Shown here: one piece after another, positions 1 to 5,323 of the stretch | How the letters are laid out: each line of letters opens with the position of its first letter | Position numbering within the stretch: the first letter of the stretch is position 1 | NCBI GenBank assembly: GCA_016867675.1 | Contig: VGIZ01000039.1 | Span: 1 to 6,334, forward strand | Direction: 5' to 3' | Source: Candidatus Aenigmatarchaeota archaeon | Lineage (GTDB): Archaea; Aenigmatarchaeota; Aenigmatarchaeia; QMZP01 | Length of the DNA stretch: 6,334 nucleotides | The notes under the pieces: generated by a model | Databases searched by the model: none | The model's input: the letters and a program-made list of their open reading frames with translations, nothing else | Told to the model about the DNA's origin: nothing | Translations under genes and position numbers: made by a program

Positions 1-89
1 CTGAAAACATACAGATAGTGCCCGGCGATTCGCTTTACGTGGACGGCATCAGGCTGGTTTTCCATGCGCCGAAAAAGCAGGGGCCCTAG
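1..89 (+). CDS. C-terminal end of an unidentified protein (5' truncated by window)
   Basis: An open frame enters from the left edge (first full codon at 3) and stops at TAG 87-89. The 28 visible residues include SLYVDGIRLVFHAP and end in a basic KKQGP tail. The alternating hydrophobic pattern suggests a final beta-strand pair, but no family can be named from so little. That it is coding is inferred from three things: the frame stays open to a stop, codon use matches the other genes (ATA, AGG, GGC, CTG), and the next gene on the opposite strand ends exactly here. The two stop codons overlap within CTAG (86-89), so the genes converge with no spacer. Confidence 0.55.
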   Translation, partial: ENIQIVPGDSLYVDGIRLVFHAPKKQGP

Positions 90-247
90 TTGCTGCGGAA
101 CTTGCGGCCCATGTCTGCTTTTGCCTTCCTGCCGAGGGCTGCCTTTTCCTTCCTTGCCTTCAGCTGGCACTCCTTGCACAGGCCGAAGCCACGCATCTCG
201 CTGTCGTCGGACTCCTGCTCCGAACAACCGACGCATATCCAAGACAT
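86..247 (-). CDS. Small zinc-ribbon protein, 53 aa
   Basis: Read on the reverse strand this gives a 53-residue protein starting MSWICVGCSEQ and ending GRKFRSN. Two CxxC knuckles are visible, CVGC (residues 5-8) and CKEC (24-27), 15 residues apart. That is the spacing of a compact four-cysteine zinc ribbon. An acidic loop (ESDDSE) lies between the knuckles, and a Lys/Arg/Ala-rich, probably helical tail follows from about residue 29. Such proteins usually bind nucleic acid or ribosomal and transcription partners, but no specific role can be assigned. I chose the ATG at 247 because GGAGAGG lies about 10 bases upstream; an in-frame ATG at 256 would add three residues but sits almost on that site. 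The knuckles and the basic tail argue for a real gene despite its length. It shares its stop position with the gene converging from the left. Confidence 0.75.
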   Translation of the reverse strand: MSWICVGCSEQESDDSEMRGFGLCKECQLKARKEKAALGRKAKADMGRKFRSN

Positions 248-322
248 GGCTGTCATCCCTCTCCAGAATTTTCAGAACCAATCCGGTAGCTGCAGACTGC
301 TATCAGAATTCCAATTCCTTCA

Positions 323-330
323 TAATATAT
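323..330 (-). promoter_or_regulatory. TATA-like box, possibly bidirectional
   Basis: The reverse strand reads TATATTAT here, the best TATA-box match upstream of the zinc-ribbon gene. Transcription would start near 300, leaving a leader of about 50 bases that carries GGAGAGG. The motif is nearly symmetrical (ATAATATAT on the + strand), so it could also drive + strand transcription starting near 352, just before the structured element at 361. No clear BRE is visible on either side, so direction is uncertain. Confidence 0.4.
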
Positions 331-360
331 GGTCGGGCGGACTAATAAACGAGGATTCAC

Positions 361-374
361 TGAATTATCACGGG
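361..374 (+). repeat. Left inverted end of the structured element
   Basis: TGAATTATCACGGG here is the inverted partner of CCCGTGGTAATTCA at 513-526, with a single mismatch (T versus C in the middle). It directly follows ATTCAC (355-360), which recurs at 522-527. Confidence 0.6.
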
Positions 375-519
375 TTCGCAGACGCCTCGGTATTCGTCCC
401 TGAGGCTGCTGCCTCAGGACGTGCCTGGGACCTTCAGTCCCAGCGCATATGCCGAGGATGAAGCGAACCCGTGGCGTCAATGCAGTTTGTGCAAAGACGC
501 CACGGGCTTTAGCCCGTGG
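369..519 (+). ncRNA. Predicted structured RNA, possible reRNA/omegaRNA scaffold
   Basis: Hand folding gives an unusually complete structure. P1 pairs 369-379 (CACGGGTTCGC) perfectly with 463-473. Inside it, P2 pairs 385-393 with 449-457 (one G-U). P2 encloses two hairpins: P3, CCTGAGGC-TGCT-GCCTCAGG (399-418), extendable to 395/421 with one bulge; and P4, CTGGGA...TCCCAG (425-430/438-443), extendable to 422/447 with one bulge. After P1, with no unpaired base, come P5 (474-478/496-500) and P6 (501-507/512-518, TTTA loop). Together these cover most of the sequence. A terminal hairpin followed by TTCAC resembles the 3' end of TnpB guide RNAs; in that model flanking DNA from 528 onward would be the guide. 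Expression is not shown. It does not match RNase P, SRP, rRNA or tRNA landmarks I know. Confidence 0.45.
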
Positions 520-526
520 TAATTCA
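513..526 (+). repeat. Right inverted end of the structured element
   Basis: CCCGTGGTAATTCA is the inverted copy of 361-374. It also forms the 3' arm of the terminal hairpin (500-507/512-519), so this arm can pair either locally or with the far left end. Confidence 0.6.
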
Positions 527-556
527 CGCTCAGGGTCGTGCAGAAAATGTGCTTTC

Positions 557-564
557 TTTTTATG
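557..564 (+). promoter_or_regulatory. T-rich tract: TATA-like box or terminator
   Basis: TTTTTATG lies within a pyrimidine-rich run (553-571). The same octamer forms the TATA-like box of the methyltransferase gene at 1664-1671. It could be the promoter for the small ORF at 609, giving a short leader with a Shine-Dalgarno site. The T-run could equally be a U-tract terminator for a transcript of the structured element that ends about 30 bases upstream. Confidence 0.25.
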
Positions 565-608
565 TTCTCTTGGACCAGAAATCATGCGCTTGGTGAGGAG
601 GCACTGCC

Positions 609-725
609 ATGGACCAATGGTTTGGATTCGCCAGAAATGCAGAAAATCCGATGATTTTGACAGAGCCTGCTCTCATGGCCCTTCCAAAACATAGGGCTCC
701 AAGCCAAGCTCTATGGCGTCGGTGA
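609..725 (+). CDS. Candidate small ORF, 38 aa, unknown function
   Basis: This ORF encodes MDQWFGFARN... and runs to TGA at 723-725. Its main support is GGTGAGGAGG at 592-601, a strong match to the archaeal Shine-Dalgarno sequence, seven bases before the ATG and the best such site in the window. A TTTTTATG box at 557-564 could supply its promoter. No motif, signal peptide or family is recognisable. Against it, the last 53 bases lie antisense to the end of the lipoprotein gene at 673-1578, so the C-terminal part may be a shadow. An overlapping alternative in another frame, ATG 584 to TAG 694 (36 codons, leaderless geometry with the same box), cannot be excluded. It could also be a truncated gene remnant. 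Confidence 0.25.
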   Translation: MDQWFGFARNAENPMILTEPALMALPKHRAPSQALWRR

Positions 726-1578
726 AGACCAGCCTGAAGGCTCCGCCATGCTTCTCCGCCAGCCTGTCCAGTTCGGCCTGCGGCTGCAGCAGCAGCTTTA
801 GGCCTTCATGGCTCATGGTTTCGGCGACGAATTCTGAATACCTCTGCCTTGCGCGCAATTTTCCCAGCCTGAGAAAATCATTGGGTTCGGGCTCCATTGC
901 CAGTTCTGTTATGCCGAACGGCGAGGCCACGGCACACCTCAGGCGCAGCCCAACGTCATTGGTCTTGAGCCTCGCATCATATGCGTTCCCGAAATCCGCC
1001 GGGCTTGGGATGGCGAGGAAAGGCAGCAAGATGTCCCTGGTCTCTATCTCAGGATATGAAGTGACGTACTCAAACTTCTCCAGCAGCCGGCGCGTCTCGG
1101 GCTTTATCTCCCTGCCTTCTGCCTGTGCCTGGAAGTCAACAAACCTTAGCATCATGACTGCTTCCCTGCTCTTCTGCATGAGCCTTTTTGCGACAGACCT
1201 ATCGCCGTTGCTGAGGGGGTGTATGTGGCACACGGAGATTGTGTCGCCCTGCCCGAACCTGCGCAGGAAACCGCTGTCATAGACCACAGACATGCCGCCT
1301 CCGGCTTCGGTTTTCTCATCATAGCCCACCTCATAGAGCATGCCCTCGCTCTCGCTGTGCACGAAGATCTCCTCCATCGGGCTGGTGCCCTCCCTTGCAA
1401 GAAGAATAAGCTTCTTCCGCGCCTCCTCCCAGCCCATCGGCATCTTGTAGTGGGTGCGCGCGGTGTTGACAAACAGGGGCGCTTCTGCCGGAATGTACTG
1501 GAACCTGTAGTTGTGCCCGCATCCTGCCACCGAAGCCAGGCCGGCCACCGCCAGCGCAAGGAACTCGCGCCTTCTCAT
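673..1578 (-). CDS. Tat-exported lipoprotein with split JAB/JAMM-like motif
   Basis: 301 residues. The N-terminus MRRREFLALAVAGLASVAGC combines a twin-arginine motif (R3-R4-E-F-L), a hydrophobic stretch and a lipobox (VAGC, Cys20), predicting folded export by Tat and lipid anchoring outside the membrane. The mature part has VCHIHP (H118, H120) and, about 70 residues later, PSPADF (S192, D195), followed by a strand-like CAVASPFGITEL. In JAB/MPN metalloproteases zinc is held by HxH and a downstream Asp in SxxD, normally only about seven residues apart. Here the two halves match but are separated by a helical, charged segment (roughly 125-188). Acidic residues before the HxH (E69/E70, E76, E78) could supply the catalytic Glu. 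A JAMM-like hydrolase is therefore inference; an exported protein of unknown fold is the cautious call. The start is supported by the signal peptide and a TATA-like box 25 bases upstream (leaderless). It is divergent from the methyltransferase gene. Confidence 0.85.
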   Translation of the reverse strand: MRRREFLALAVAGLASVAGCGHNYRFQYIPAEAPLFVNTARTHYKMPMGWEEARKKLILLAREGTSPMEEIFVHSESEGMLYEVGYDEKTEAGGGMSVVYDSGFLRRFGQGDTISVCHIHPLSNGDRSVAKRLMQKSREAVMMLRFVDFQAQAEGREIKPETRRLLEKFEYVTSYPEIETRDILLPFLAIPSPADFGNAYDARLKTNDVGLRLRCAVASPFGITELAMEPEPNDFLRLGKLRARQRYSEFVAETMSHEGLKLLLQPQAELDRLAEKHGGAFRLVFTDAIELGLEPYVLEGP

Positions 1579-1598
1579 GGTGGTTTATTGGAAGGAAG

Positions 1599-1606
1599 AT
1601 TTTTAG
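1599..1606 (-). promoter_or_regulatory. TATA-like box of the lipoprotein gene
   Basis: The reverse strand reads CTAAAAAT, centred about 25 bases upstream of the ATG at 1578. That places the transcription start at or next to the start codon, consistent with a leaderless mRNA. There is no Shine-Dalgarno sequence in the 20 bases before the ATG. Confidence 0.5.
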
Positions 1607-1663
1607 GGGTTCGCGCAGGACTGGGAAAAAAGCTGCATGTGTCACTGCCGTGGGATTTTCCCC

Positions 1664-1671
1664 TTTTTATG
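1664..1671 (+). promoter_or_regulatory. TATA-like box of the methyltransferase gene
   Basis: TTTTTATG is centred about 26 bases before the ATG at 1693, which favours that start over the ATG that overlaps the box itself (1669). With the opposing box at 1599-1606 it forms a divergent promoter pair in a 114-bp intergenic space. Confidence 0.5.
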
Positions 1672-1692
1672 CCTTTCTGCCAATCCTTTACA

Positions 1693-2409
1693 ATGCTCTT
1701 CCGCGGAAAGCGCCAGCAGGACAAACAGGACAAAAAACCTGAGACGTTTCTTGAGGATATCAGGAAGTTCGCGCCCGACTACAATGAAATGGCTGACAGG
1801 ATAATAGCCCTGCTGCAGGCTGAGTGGCCGCGCCGCGTTCTCGACATAGGCTCGGGCGCAGGCAACATTGACATGATGATTCTGGACATTGTGCCCGCCT
1901 CAAGGATAGACTGCGTTGAGGCGTCAAGGGACATGATTAAAGTTTCGGTATCGACGCTTGGGAGGCATCTGGACAGGGCGACGCTGATACACAGGGACGT
2001 GATGGACTTCAACCCCGAGGGCAGGTATGACGCCATCATGTCCAACCTCGTCCTGCACGGCATGACAAGGGAGGAGAAGGCAAGGCTGCTGGCAAGGATT
2101 CACGGATGGCTTGCTGATGGCGGGCTTTTTGTGTGGGGCGACCTGATAAGGCAGGAGCAGAAGGAGCCTGCGAAAGAAGCGTGGAAGAAACGCCTGAACA
2201 TCAAGCTGCCCTCGGTGTTCAGGAGGGGCGCAGGCGGGGGTGCAGAGAAAAAGACAGAAGAAAAAACACCTCAGACTGAAACAAAAACAGCACAGGATTA
2301 TCCGCTGACAGAGGAGGAGACCATAAGGCTATGCAGCGAGGCGGGCTTCTCGGGCGCGTTCGCCGCGTGGAAGCGCGGCAATTTCGCTGTTTTTTCAATG
2401 AGGAAATGA
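1693..2409 (+). CDS. Class I SAM-dependent methyltransferase, 238 aa
   Basis: A Rossmann-fold methyltransferase, cytoplasmic, substrate unknown. Motif I is VLDIGSGAGN (residues 49-58), the SAM-binding glycine loop. CVEAS (74-78) carries the acidic residue that binds the SAM ribose. RDVMDF (101-106) is the adenine-side motif, YDAIMSNLVLHGM (112-124) is motif IV, and GGLFVWGDL (143-151) is the following strand. The closing EEETIRLCSEAGF...NFAVFSM matches the usual substrate-side end of UbiE/CmoA-like small-molecule or tRNA methyltransferases. A Gly-rich then Lys/Glu/Thr-rich low-complexity stretch (about 179-200) is inserted before that end. The frame is open far upstream, but leaderless spacing from the TTTTTATG box and the loss of family-like sequence before it support ATG 1693; ATG 1669 would add eight residues. 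The HAD gene follows after 27 bases. Confidence 0.88.
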   Translation: MLFRGKRQQDKQDKKPETFLEDIRKFAPDYNEMADRIIALLQAEWPRRVLDIGSGAGNIDMMILDIVPASRIDCVEASRDMIKVSVSTLGRHLDRATLIHRDVMDFNPEGRYDAIMSNLVLHGMTREEKARLLARIHGWLADGGLFVWGDLIRQEQKEPAKEAWKKRLNIKLPSVFRRGAGGGAEKKTEEKTPQTETKTAQDYPLTEEETIRLCSEAGFSGAFAAWKRGNFAVFSMRK

Positions 2410-2417
2410 TTTTATTA
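2409..2417 (+). promoter_or_regulatory. TATA-like box of the HAD hydrolase gene
   Basis: ATTTTATTA begins on the last base of the methyltransferase stop codon and is centred about 24 bases before ATG 2437. No Shine-Dalgarno sequence is present, so a leaderless transcript independent of the upstream gene is likely. Confidence 0.5.
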
Positions 2418-2436
2418 CCCGATACAATGATTCTGC

Positions 2437-3156
2437 ATGATAAGGGCCGTGCTCTTCGACCTTGACAACACGCTCATAGACTTCATGCAGATGAAGCGCA
2501 AGAGCTGCGAGGCGGCGGTGGAGGCCATGATAGCCTCTGGGCTGGAGATGAGCAAGGGAAAAGTTCTGGAGATTCTCTTCGAGCTCTACGACAAATACGG
2601 CATAGAATACGGTATGATATTCCAGGAGCTGCTGAAGAGGCTCACGGGCAGGGTGGACTACCGCATGCTTGCCGAGGGCGTGGTCGCCTACAGGAAGGGG
2701 CAGGCCGCCTGCATGAGGACATACCCGAACGCGAAGAAGACGCTGGTCGGCCTGAAGGCGGCGGGCATAAAGCTGGCCATAGTGTCCGACGCGCCGTCGG
2801 TGAACGGCTGGATAAGGCTGGTGGAGCTGGGCCTGCAGGACTTCTTTGACGTCGTTGTGACGCTGCATGACACCGGTGAGAGCAAGCCTTCGCCGCTGCC
2901 GTTCAAGAAGGCTGTGGAGCGGCTGGGCGTCAGCCCAGGCGAATGCCTGTTCGTGGGCGACTGGGTTGAGAAGGACATAAAGGGCGCGAGGGCGCTCGGC
3001 ATGAAGACCGCCTTCGCAAGATACGGGGCCGTCACAAAAACAGGAAAAGCCGGACGGACAAGGCCTTACAGGCCCGAGAGGTCGGGCGCCGACTATGACA
3101 TCGACGACATCTCGGAAATCCTTTCCCTGGTCAGGCAGAGGGACCTCCGCAGCTAG
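2437..3156 (+). CDS. HAD-superfamily hydrolase (probable phosphatase), 239 aa
   Basis: All four HAD motifs are present in order. Motif I is FDLDNT (D8 nucleophile, D10 acid/base). Motif II is IVSDAP (S117). Motif III is ESKPSPLPF (K150). Motif IV is FVGDWVEKDIKGA (D175 and D180 for Mg2+). Between motifs I and II lies a helical cap of about 90 residues (C1 type), as in the phosphoglycolate phosphatase-like subfamily I. Length is typical for archaeal members of this group (TIGR02253-like). It should dephosphorylate a small metabolite through an aspartyl-phosphate intermediate in the cytoplasm; the substrate cannot be predicted. The motif I position near the N-terminus fixes the start at 2437. 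An out-of-frame ATG at 2427 is not used. A 10-bp palindrome, CGAAGCTTCG (3158-3167), follows the stop. Confidence 0.92.
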   Translation: MIRAVLFDLDNTLIDFMQMKRKSCEAAVEAMIASGLEMSKGKVLEILFELYDKYGIEYGMIFQELLKRLTGRVDYRMLAEGVVAYRKGQAACMRTYPNAKKTLVGLKAAGIKLAIVSDAPSVNGWIRLVELGLQDFFDVVVTLHDTGESKPSPLPFKKAVERLGVSPGECLFVGDWVEKDIKGARALGMKTAFARYGAVTKTGKAGRTRPYRPERSGADYDIDDISEILSLVRQRDLRS

Positions 3157-3194
3157 CCGAAGCTTCGTGTTCTCCCGAACAAAATCCAAAGCCG

Positions 3195-3202
3195 TATAAT
3201 AA
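3195..3202 (+). promoter_or_regulatory. TATA-like box of the beta-propeller gene
   Basis: TATAATAA is centred about 25 bases before ATG 3223. This geometry decides between the ATG and an in-frame GTG at 3205: the GTG lies only a few bases after the box and would not be on the mRNA. Confidence 0.55.
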
Positions 3203-3222
3203 CCGTGCGCCAAATATCTGAC

Positions 3223-5268
3223 ATGAAGCGCATGAAATGCCAGTCCGTCATCGGGGTGCTGCTGGTTGCAGTGGTCGTGTCAGTCCTTCTTGCAGGCGCG
3301 ATATACTTCAGGGTCGGAACATACCAGAGCCTGCCGAGGTTCAGCTCGTGCAGCGAGATGGCAGCAGCATTCGCGGCGACGCAGCAGGCAAGAGGATATG
3401 GCGCATACGGGAACGCCATGCCCATGATGGCTGCGACGACGGGGCTGGGTGCCCCGGGCGCCGCCAAGTCAGAGTCCGGCGCCGACTACTCAACGACAAA
3501 CGTGCAGGTGGAGGGTGTCGACGAGGCTGACATCGTCAAGACAGACGGCACATACATCTATACAATATCAAACTCCAATGCAGGTTACTACGGATACGGC
3601 AGCGCCGGGATGCTGACAATAGCGAAGGCCTATCCCGCCGAGAGCGCGGCTATATTGAGCCAGACAAACTTCACAAACTTTACCGCAAGCGAGATGTTTG
3701 TCAGCGGCAATAGGCTGCTTGTATTCGGATACTCCTACATCTATGGGCCGGGACCTGTGCCCGCGGAGGCGGGGTCGATGCCTGCGATATACCCTATTTA
3801 CGGCGGCTACCAGATGACAGAGGCGCAGCTGTGGGACATCTCCGACAGGGCCGCGCCAAGGCTCGTGCGCTCTGTTGAGTTTGAGGGCAGCTACCTGGCG
3901 TCAAGGCTAATCGGCGGCAACGCCTACCTCGTGGTCAACTCCTACCCAAGGCTGTACGCGCTTTACGGAACCGCTGGCGGGGCTGCAGGCGGCTCTGCGA
4001 ATGACAACTCAAGCATAATCCCGCTCTACAGGGACAGCATGGAAGGTGGCAGTGCTAGGCCAAGCTGTGGTTGTGCGGATATCTCATACCTGCCGCCTGT
4101 TGATGCCGAGAGCTTCATCACCATAGCTTCCATATCCATGACCGACGACAACGCGCCCGTGAACAAGGAAGTCACCGTCGGCTCGGGCCAGAACGTCTAC
4201 GCCTCGCAGCAGAACATCTACATCGCCGACACGCAATGGGGCTGGCAGATAATGCCGTTGAGGGCTGACGGCGGGGCGGAGAGCGGCGAGAAAACCGTTG
4301 TGCACAGGTTCTCGCTGGACAACGGCGCCATAAGATACGCAGGCAGCGGCGAGGTGCCTGGCTATGTGCTCAACCAGTTCTCCATGGACGAGCACAACGG
4401 CTACTTCAGGATTGCGACCACAATCGGCCATGTCTCAAGATCAGGCGAGCCCTCCTCGTCCAACAACGTCTACATCCTTGACACAGGCGCGAACATGAGC
4501 ATAACAGGCAGGCTTGAGGGCATCGCGCCGGGCGAGCAGATATATTCGGCGAGGTTCATGGGCAGCCGCGGCTACCTTGTCACGTTCAAGAAGGTTGACC
4601 CGTTCTTCGTGATTGACCTCACGAACCCTAGCAGCCCGCAGATACTCGGCAAGCTGAAGATACCGGGCTACTCGGACTACCTGCACCCGTATGACGAGAA
4701 CCACATCATAGGCGTGGGCAAGGAGACCATCGAGGGCGACGAGCAGGGCACGTTCGCATGGTATCAGGGGCTGAAGATGGCTGTGTTTGACGTCACTGAT
4801 GTCTCAAACCCTGTTGAGATGCACAAGATTGTCATCGGCGACCGCGGCACTGACTCCGAGGCGCTGCGCGACCACAAGGCGTTCCTGTTTGACAAAAACA
4901 AGAATCTGCTAGTCATTCCAATCACCCTTGCTGAGATAGCAAACAAGACGGGCGGTGTGATGGAAGGTGAATGGCCGAAGTACGGCGACTTCGTGTTCCA
5001 GGGCGCCTATGTCTATGAGCTCACGCTGCAAAACGGCTTCACGCTCAAGGGCAGGGTGACGCACTACGACAGCGACGACGCCTTCCAGAAGTCCGGCTAC
5101 TACTTCGGCGGCTATGGCGACAACATCAGGCGCAGCCTCTACATCGGCGATGTGCTTTACACAGTCTCCAACAACAAGATAAAGGCCAGCGCGCTGGCAG
5201 ACCTGACGGAGCTGAAGACGCTGGTGATAAGCAACCAGACTGAGGCGCCATATGTAATGATGGAATAG
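3223..5268 (+). CDS. Membrane-anchored extracellular beta-propeller protein (Beta_propel/COG4880)
   Basis: 681 residues from ATG 3223. The N-terminus MKRMKC is basic and is followed by a hydrophobic segment (about 9-29), a signal anchor or uncleaved signal that places the rest outside the cell. An Ala/Gly/Met-rich linker (about 45-85) leads to STTNVQVEGVDEADIVKTDG (90-109), the signature opening of the Beta_propel family (PF09826, distantly WD40-like). Blade-like repeats follow to the end, with strand patterns such as AQLWDIS, VYASQQNIYIADT, NNVYILDT, FFVIDLTNPSSP and MAVFDVTDVSNP. SCGC (C282, C284) lies in a mid-protein loop and might form a disulfide with each other or with C43. Length and order look complete. 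Function in this family is unknown; surface binding or enzyme scaffolding is a guess. It lies 66 bases after the HAD gene with its own TATA-like box and ends 55 bases before the aldolase start. Confidence 0.92.
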   Translation: MKRMKCQSVIGVLLVAVVVSVLLAGAIYFRVGTYQSLPRFSSCSEMAAAFAATQQARGYGAYGNAMPMMAATTGLGAPGAAKSESGADYSTTNVQVEGVDEADIVKTDGTYIYTISNSNAGYYGYGSAGMLTIAKAYPAESAAILSQTNFTNFTASEMFVSGNRLLVFGYSYIYGPGPVPAEAGSMPAIYPIYGGYQMTEAQLWDISDRAAPRLVRSVEFEGSYLASRLIGGNAYLVVNSYPRLYALYGTAGGAAGGSANDNSSIIPLYRDSMEGGSARPSCGCADISYLPPVDAESFITIASISMTDDNAPVNKEVTVGSGQNVYASQQNIYIADTQWGWQIMPLRADGGAESGEKTVVHRFSLDNGAIRYAGSGEVPGYVLNQFSMDEHNGYFRIATTIGHVSRSGEPSSSNNVYILDTGANMSITGRLEGIAPGEQIYSARFMGSRGYLVTFKKVDPFFVIDLTNPSSPQILGKLKIPGYSDYLHPYDENHIIGVGKETIEGDEQGTFAWYQGLKMAVFDVTDVSNPVEMHKIVIGDRGTDSEALRDHKAFLFDKNKNLLVIPITLAEIANKTGGVMEGEWPKYGDFVFQGAYVYELTLQNGFTLKGRVTHYDSDDAFQKSGYYFGGYGDNIRRSLYIGDVLYTVSNNKIKASALADLTELKTLVISNQTEAPYVMME

Positions 5269-5283
5269 GGCATGAACGCAAGC

Positions 5284-5298
5284 CTTTTATTTCTTTCT
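5284..5298 (+). promoter_or_regulatory. T-rich promoter of the aldolase gene, possible terminator of the propeller gene
   Basis: CCTTTTATTTCTTTC lies 15 bases after the propeller stop. The CTTTTATT part suits a TATA box, giving transcription from about 5312 and a short leader before ATG 5324. The same T-run on the + strand could terminate the upstream transcript, since archaeal termination needs only U-rich tracts. A second A/T patch (ATCAATATT, 5299-5307) is an alternative box. Confidence 0.4.
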
Positions 5299-5323
5299 AT
5301 CAATATTGGTCCAGGATGGTAAC

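Larger units (their letters stand above)
361..527 (+). mobile_element. Solitary IS200/IS605-like or PATE-like element
   Basis: A 167-base unit is bounded by near-perfect inverted ends: TGAATTATCACGGG (361-374) and CCCGTGGTAATTCA (513-526), matching at 13 of 14 positions. ATTCAC occurs just before the left end (355-360) and again at the right end (522-527). The right end is a strong hairpin, CCACGGGC-TTTA-GCCCGTGG (500-519), followed by TAATTCAC. Hairpin ends next to a short TTCAC-like target or cleavage motif are the hallmark of IS200/IS605 single-strand transposons and their non-autonomous PATE derivatives. No tnpA or tnpB gene is present. One + strand frame is open from 364 to a TAA at 520-522 (52 codons, no convincing start) and could be a relic of a tnpB 3' end. 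Assignment to this family is inference from architecture; a generic MITE or a non-mobile RNA gene are the alternatives. Confidence 0.5.

Noticed and set aside
90..461. 123-codon open frame on the + strand
   Set aside because: It is antisense to the zinc-ribbon gene and then crosses the hairpin element. No family resemblance, and the composition is typical of a shadow frame.
369..519. CRISPR array
   Set aside because: The repeated CACGGG/CCCGTG words are inverted and nested with no regular spacing and no unique spacers; they form hairpins, not an array.
364..522. 52-codon open frame within the element ending CSLCKDATGFSPW
   Set aside because: It lacks a convincing start and is preceded directly by a TGA (361-363). 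It could be a relic tnpB tail but cannot be called a gene.
253..585. 110-codon open frame on the - strand across the structured element
   Set aside because: It runs through the hairpins, has no recognisable motif and no ribosome-binding site; stems force complementary strands to be open together. Probably chance.
539..647. Direct repeat TGCAGAAAAT at 539-548 and 638-647
   Set aside because: Only 10 bases, two copies 99 bases apart, with no flanking similarity; likely chance.
1219..1692. In-frame upstream extension of the methyltransferase frame
   Set aside because: It is antisense to the lipoprotein gene and crosses the divergent promoter region. The TATA-like box and family length point to ATG 1693.
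2395..3213. 272-codon open frame on the - strand opposite the HAD gene
   Set aside because: The + strand frame has all HAD motifs; the antisense frame is a by-product of high third-position G+C.
3205..3222. GTG start at 3205 for the beta-propeller protein
   Set aside because: It would add six residues but lies only a few bases after the TATA-like box; ATG 3223 has the expected leaderless spacing.
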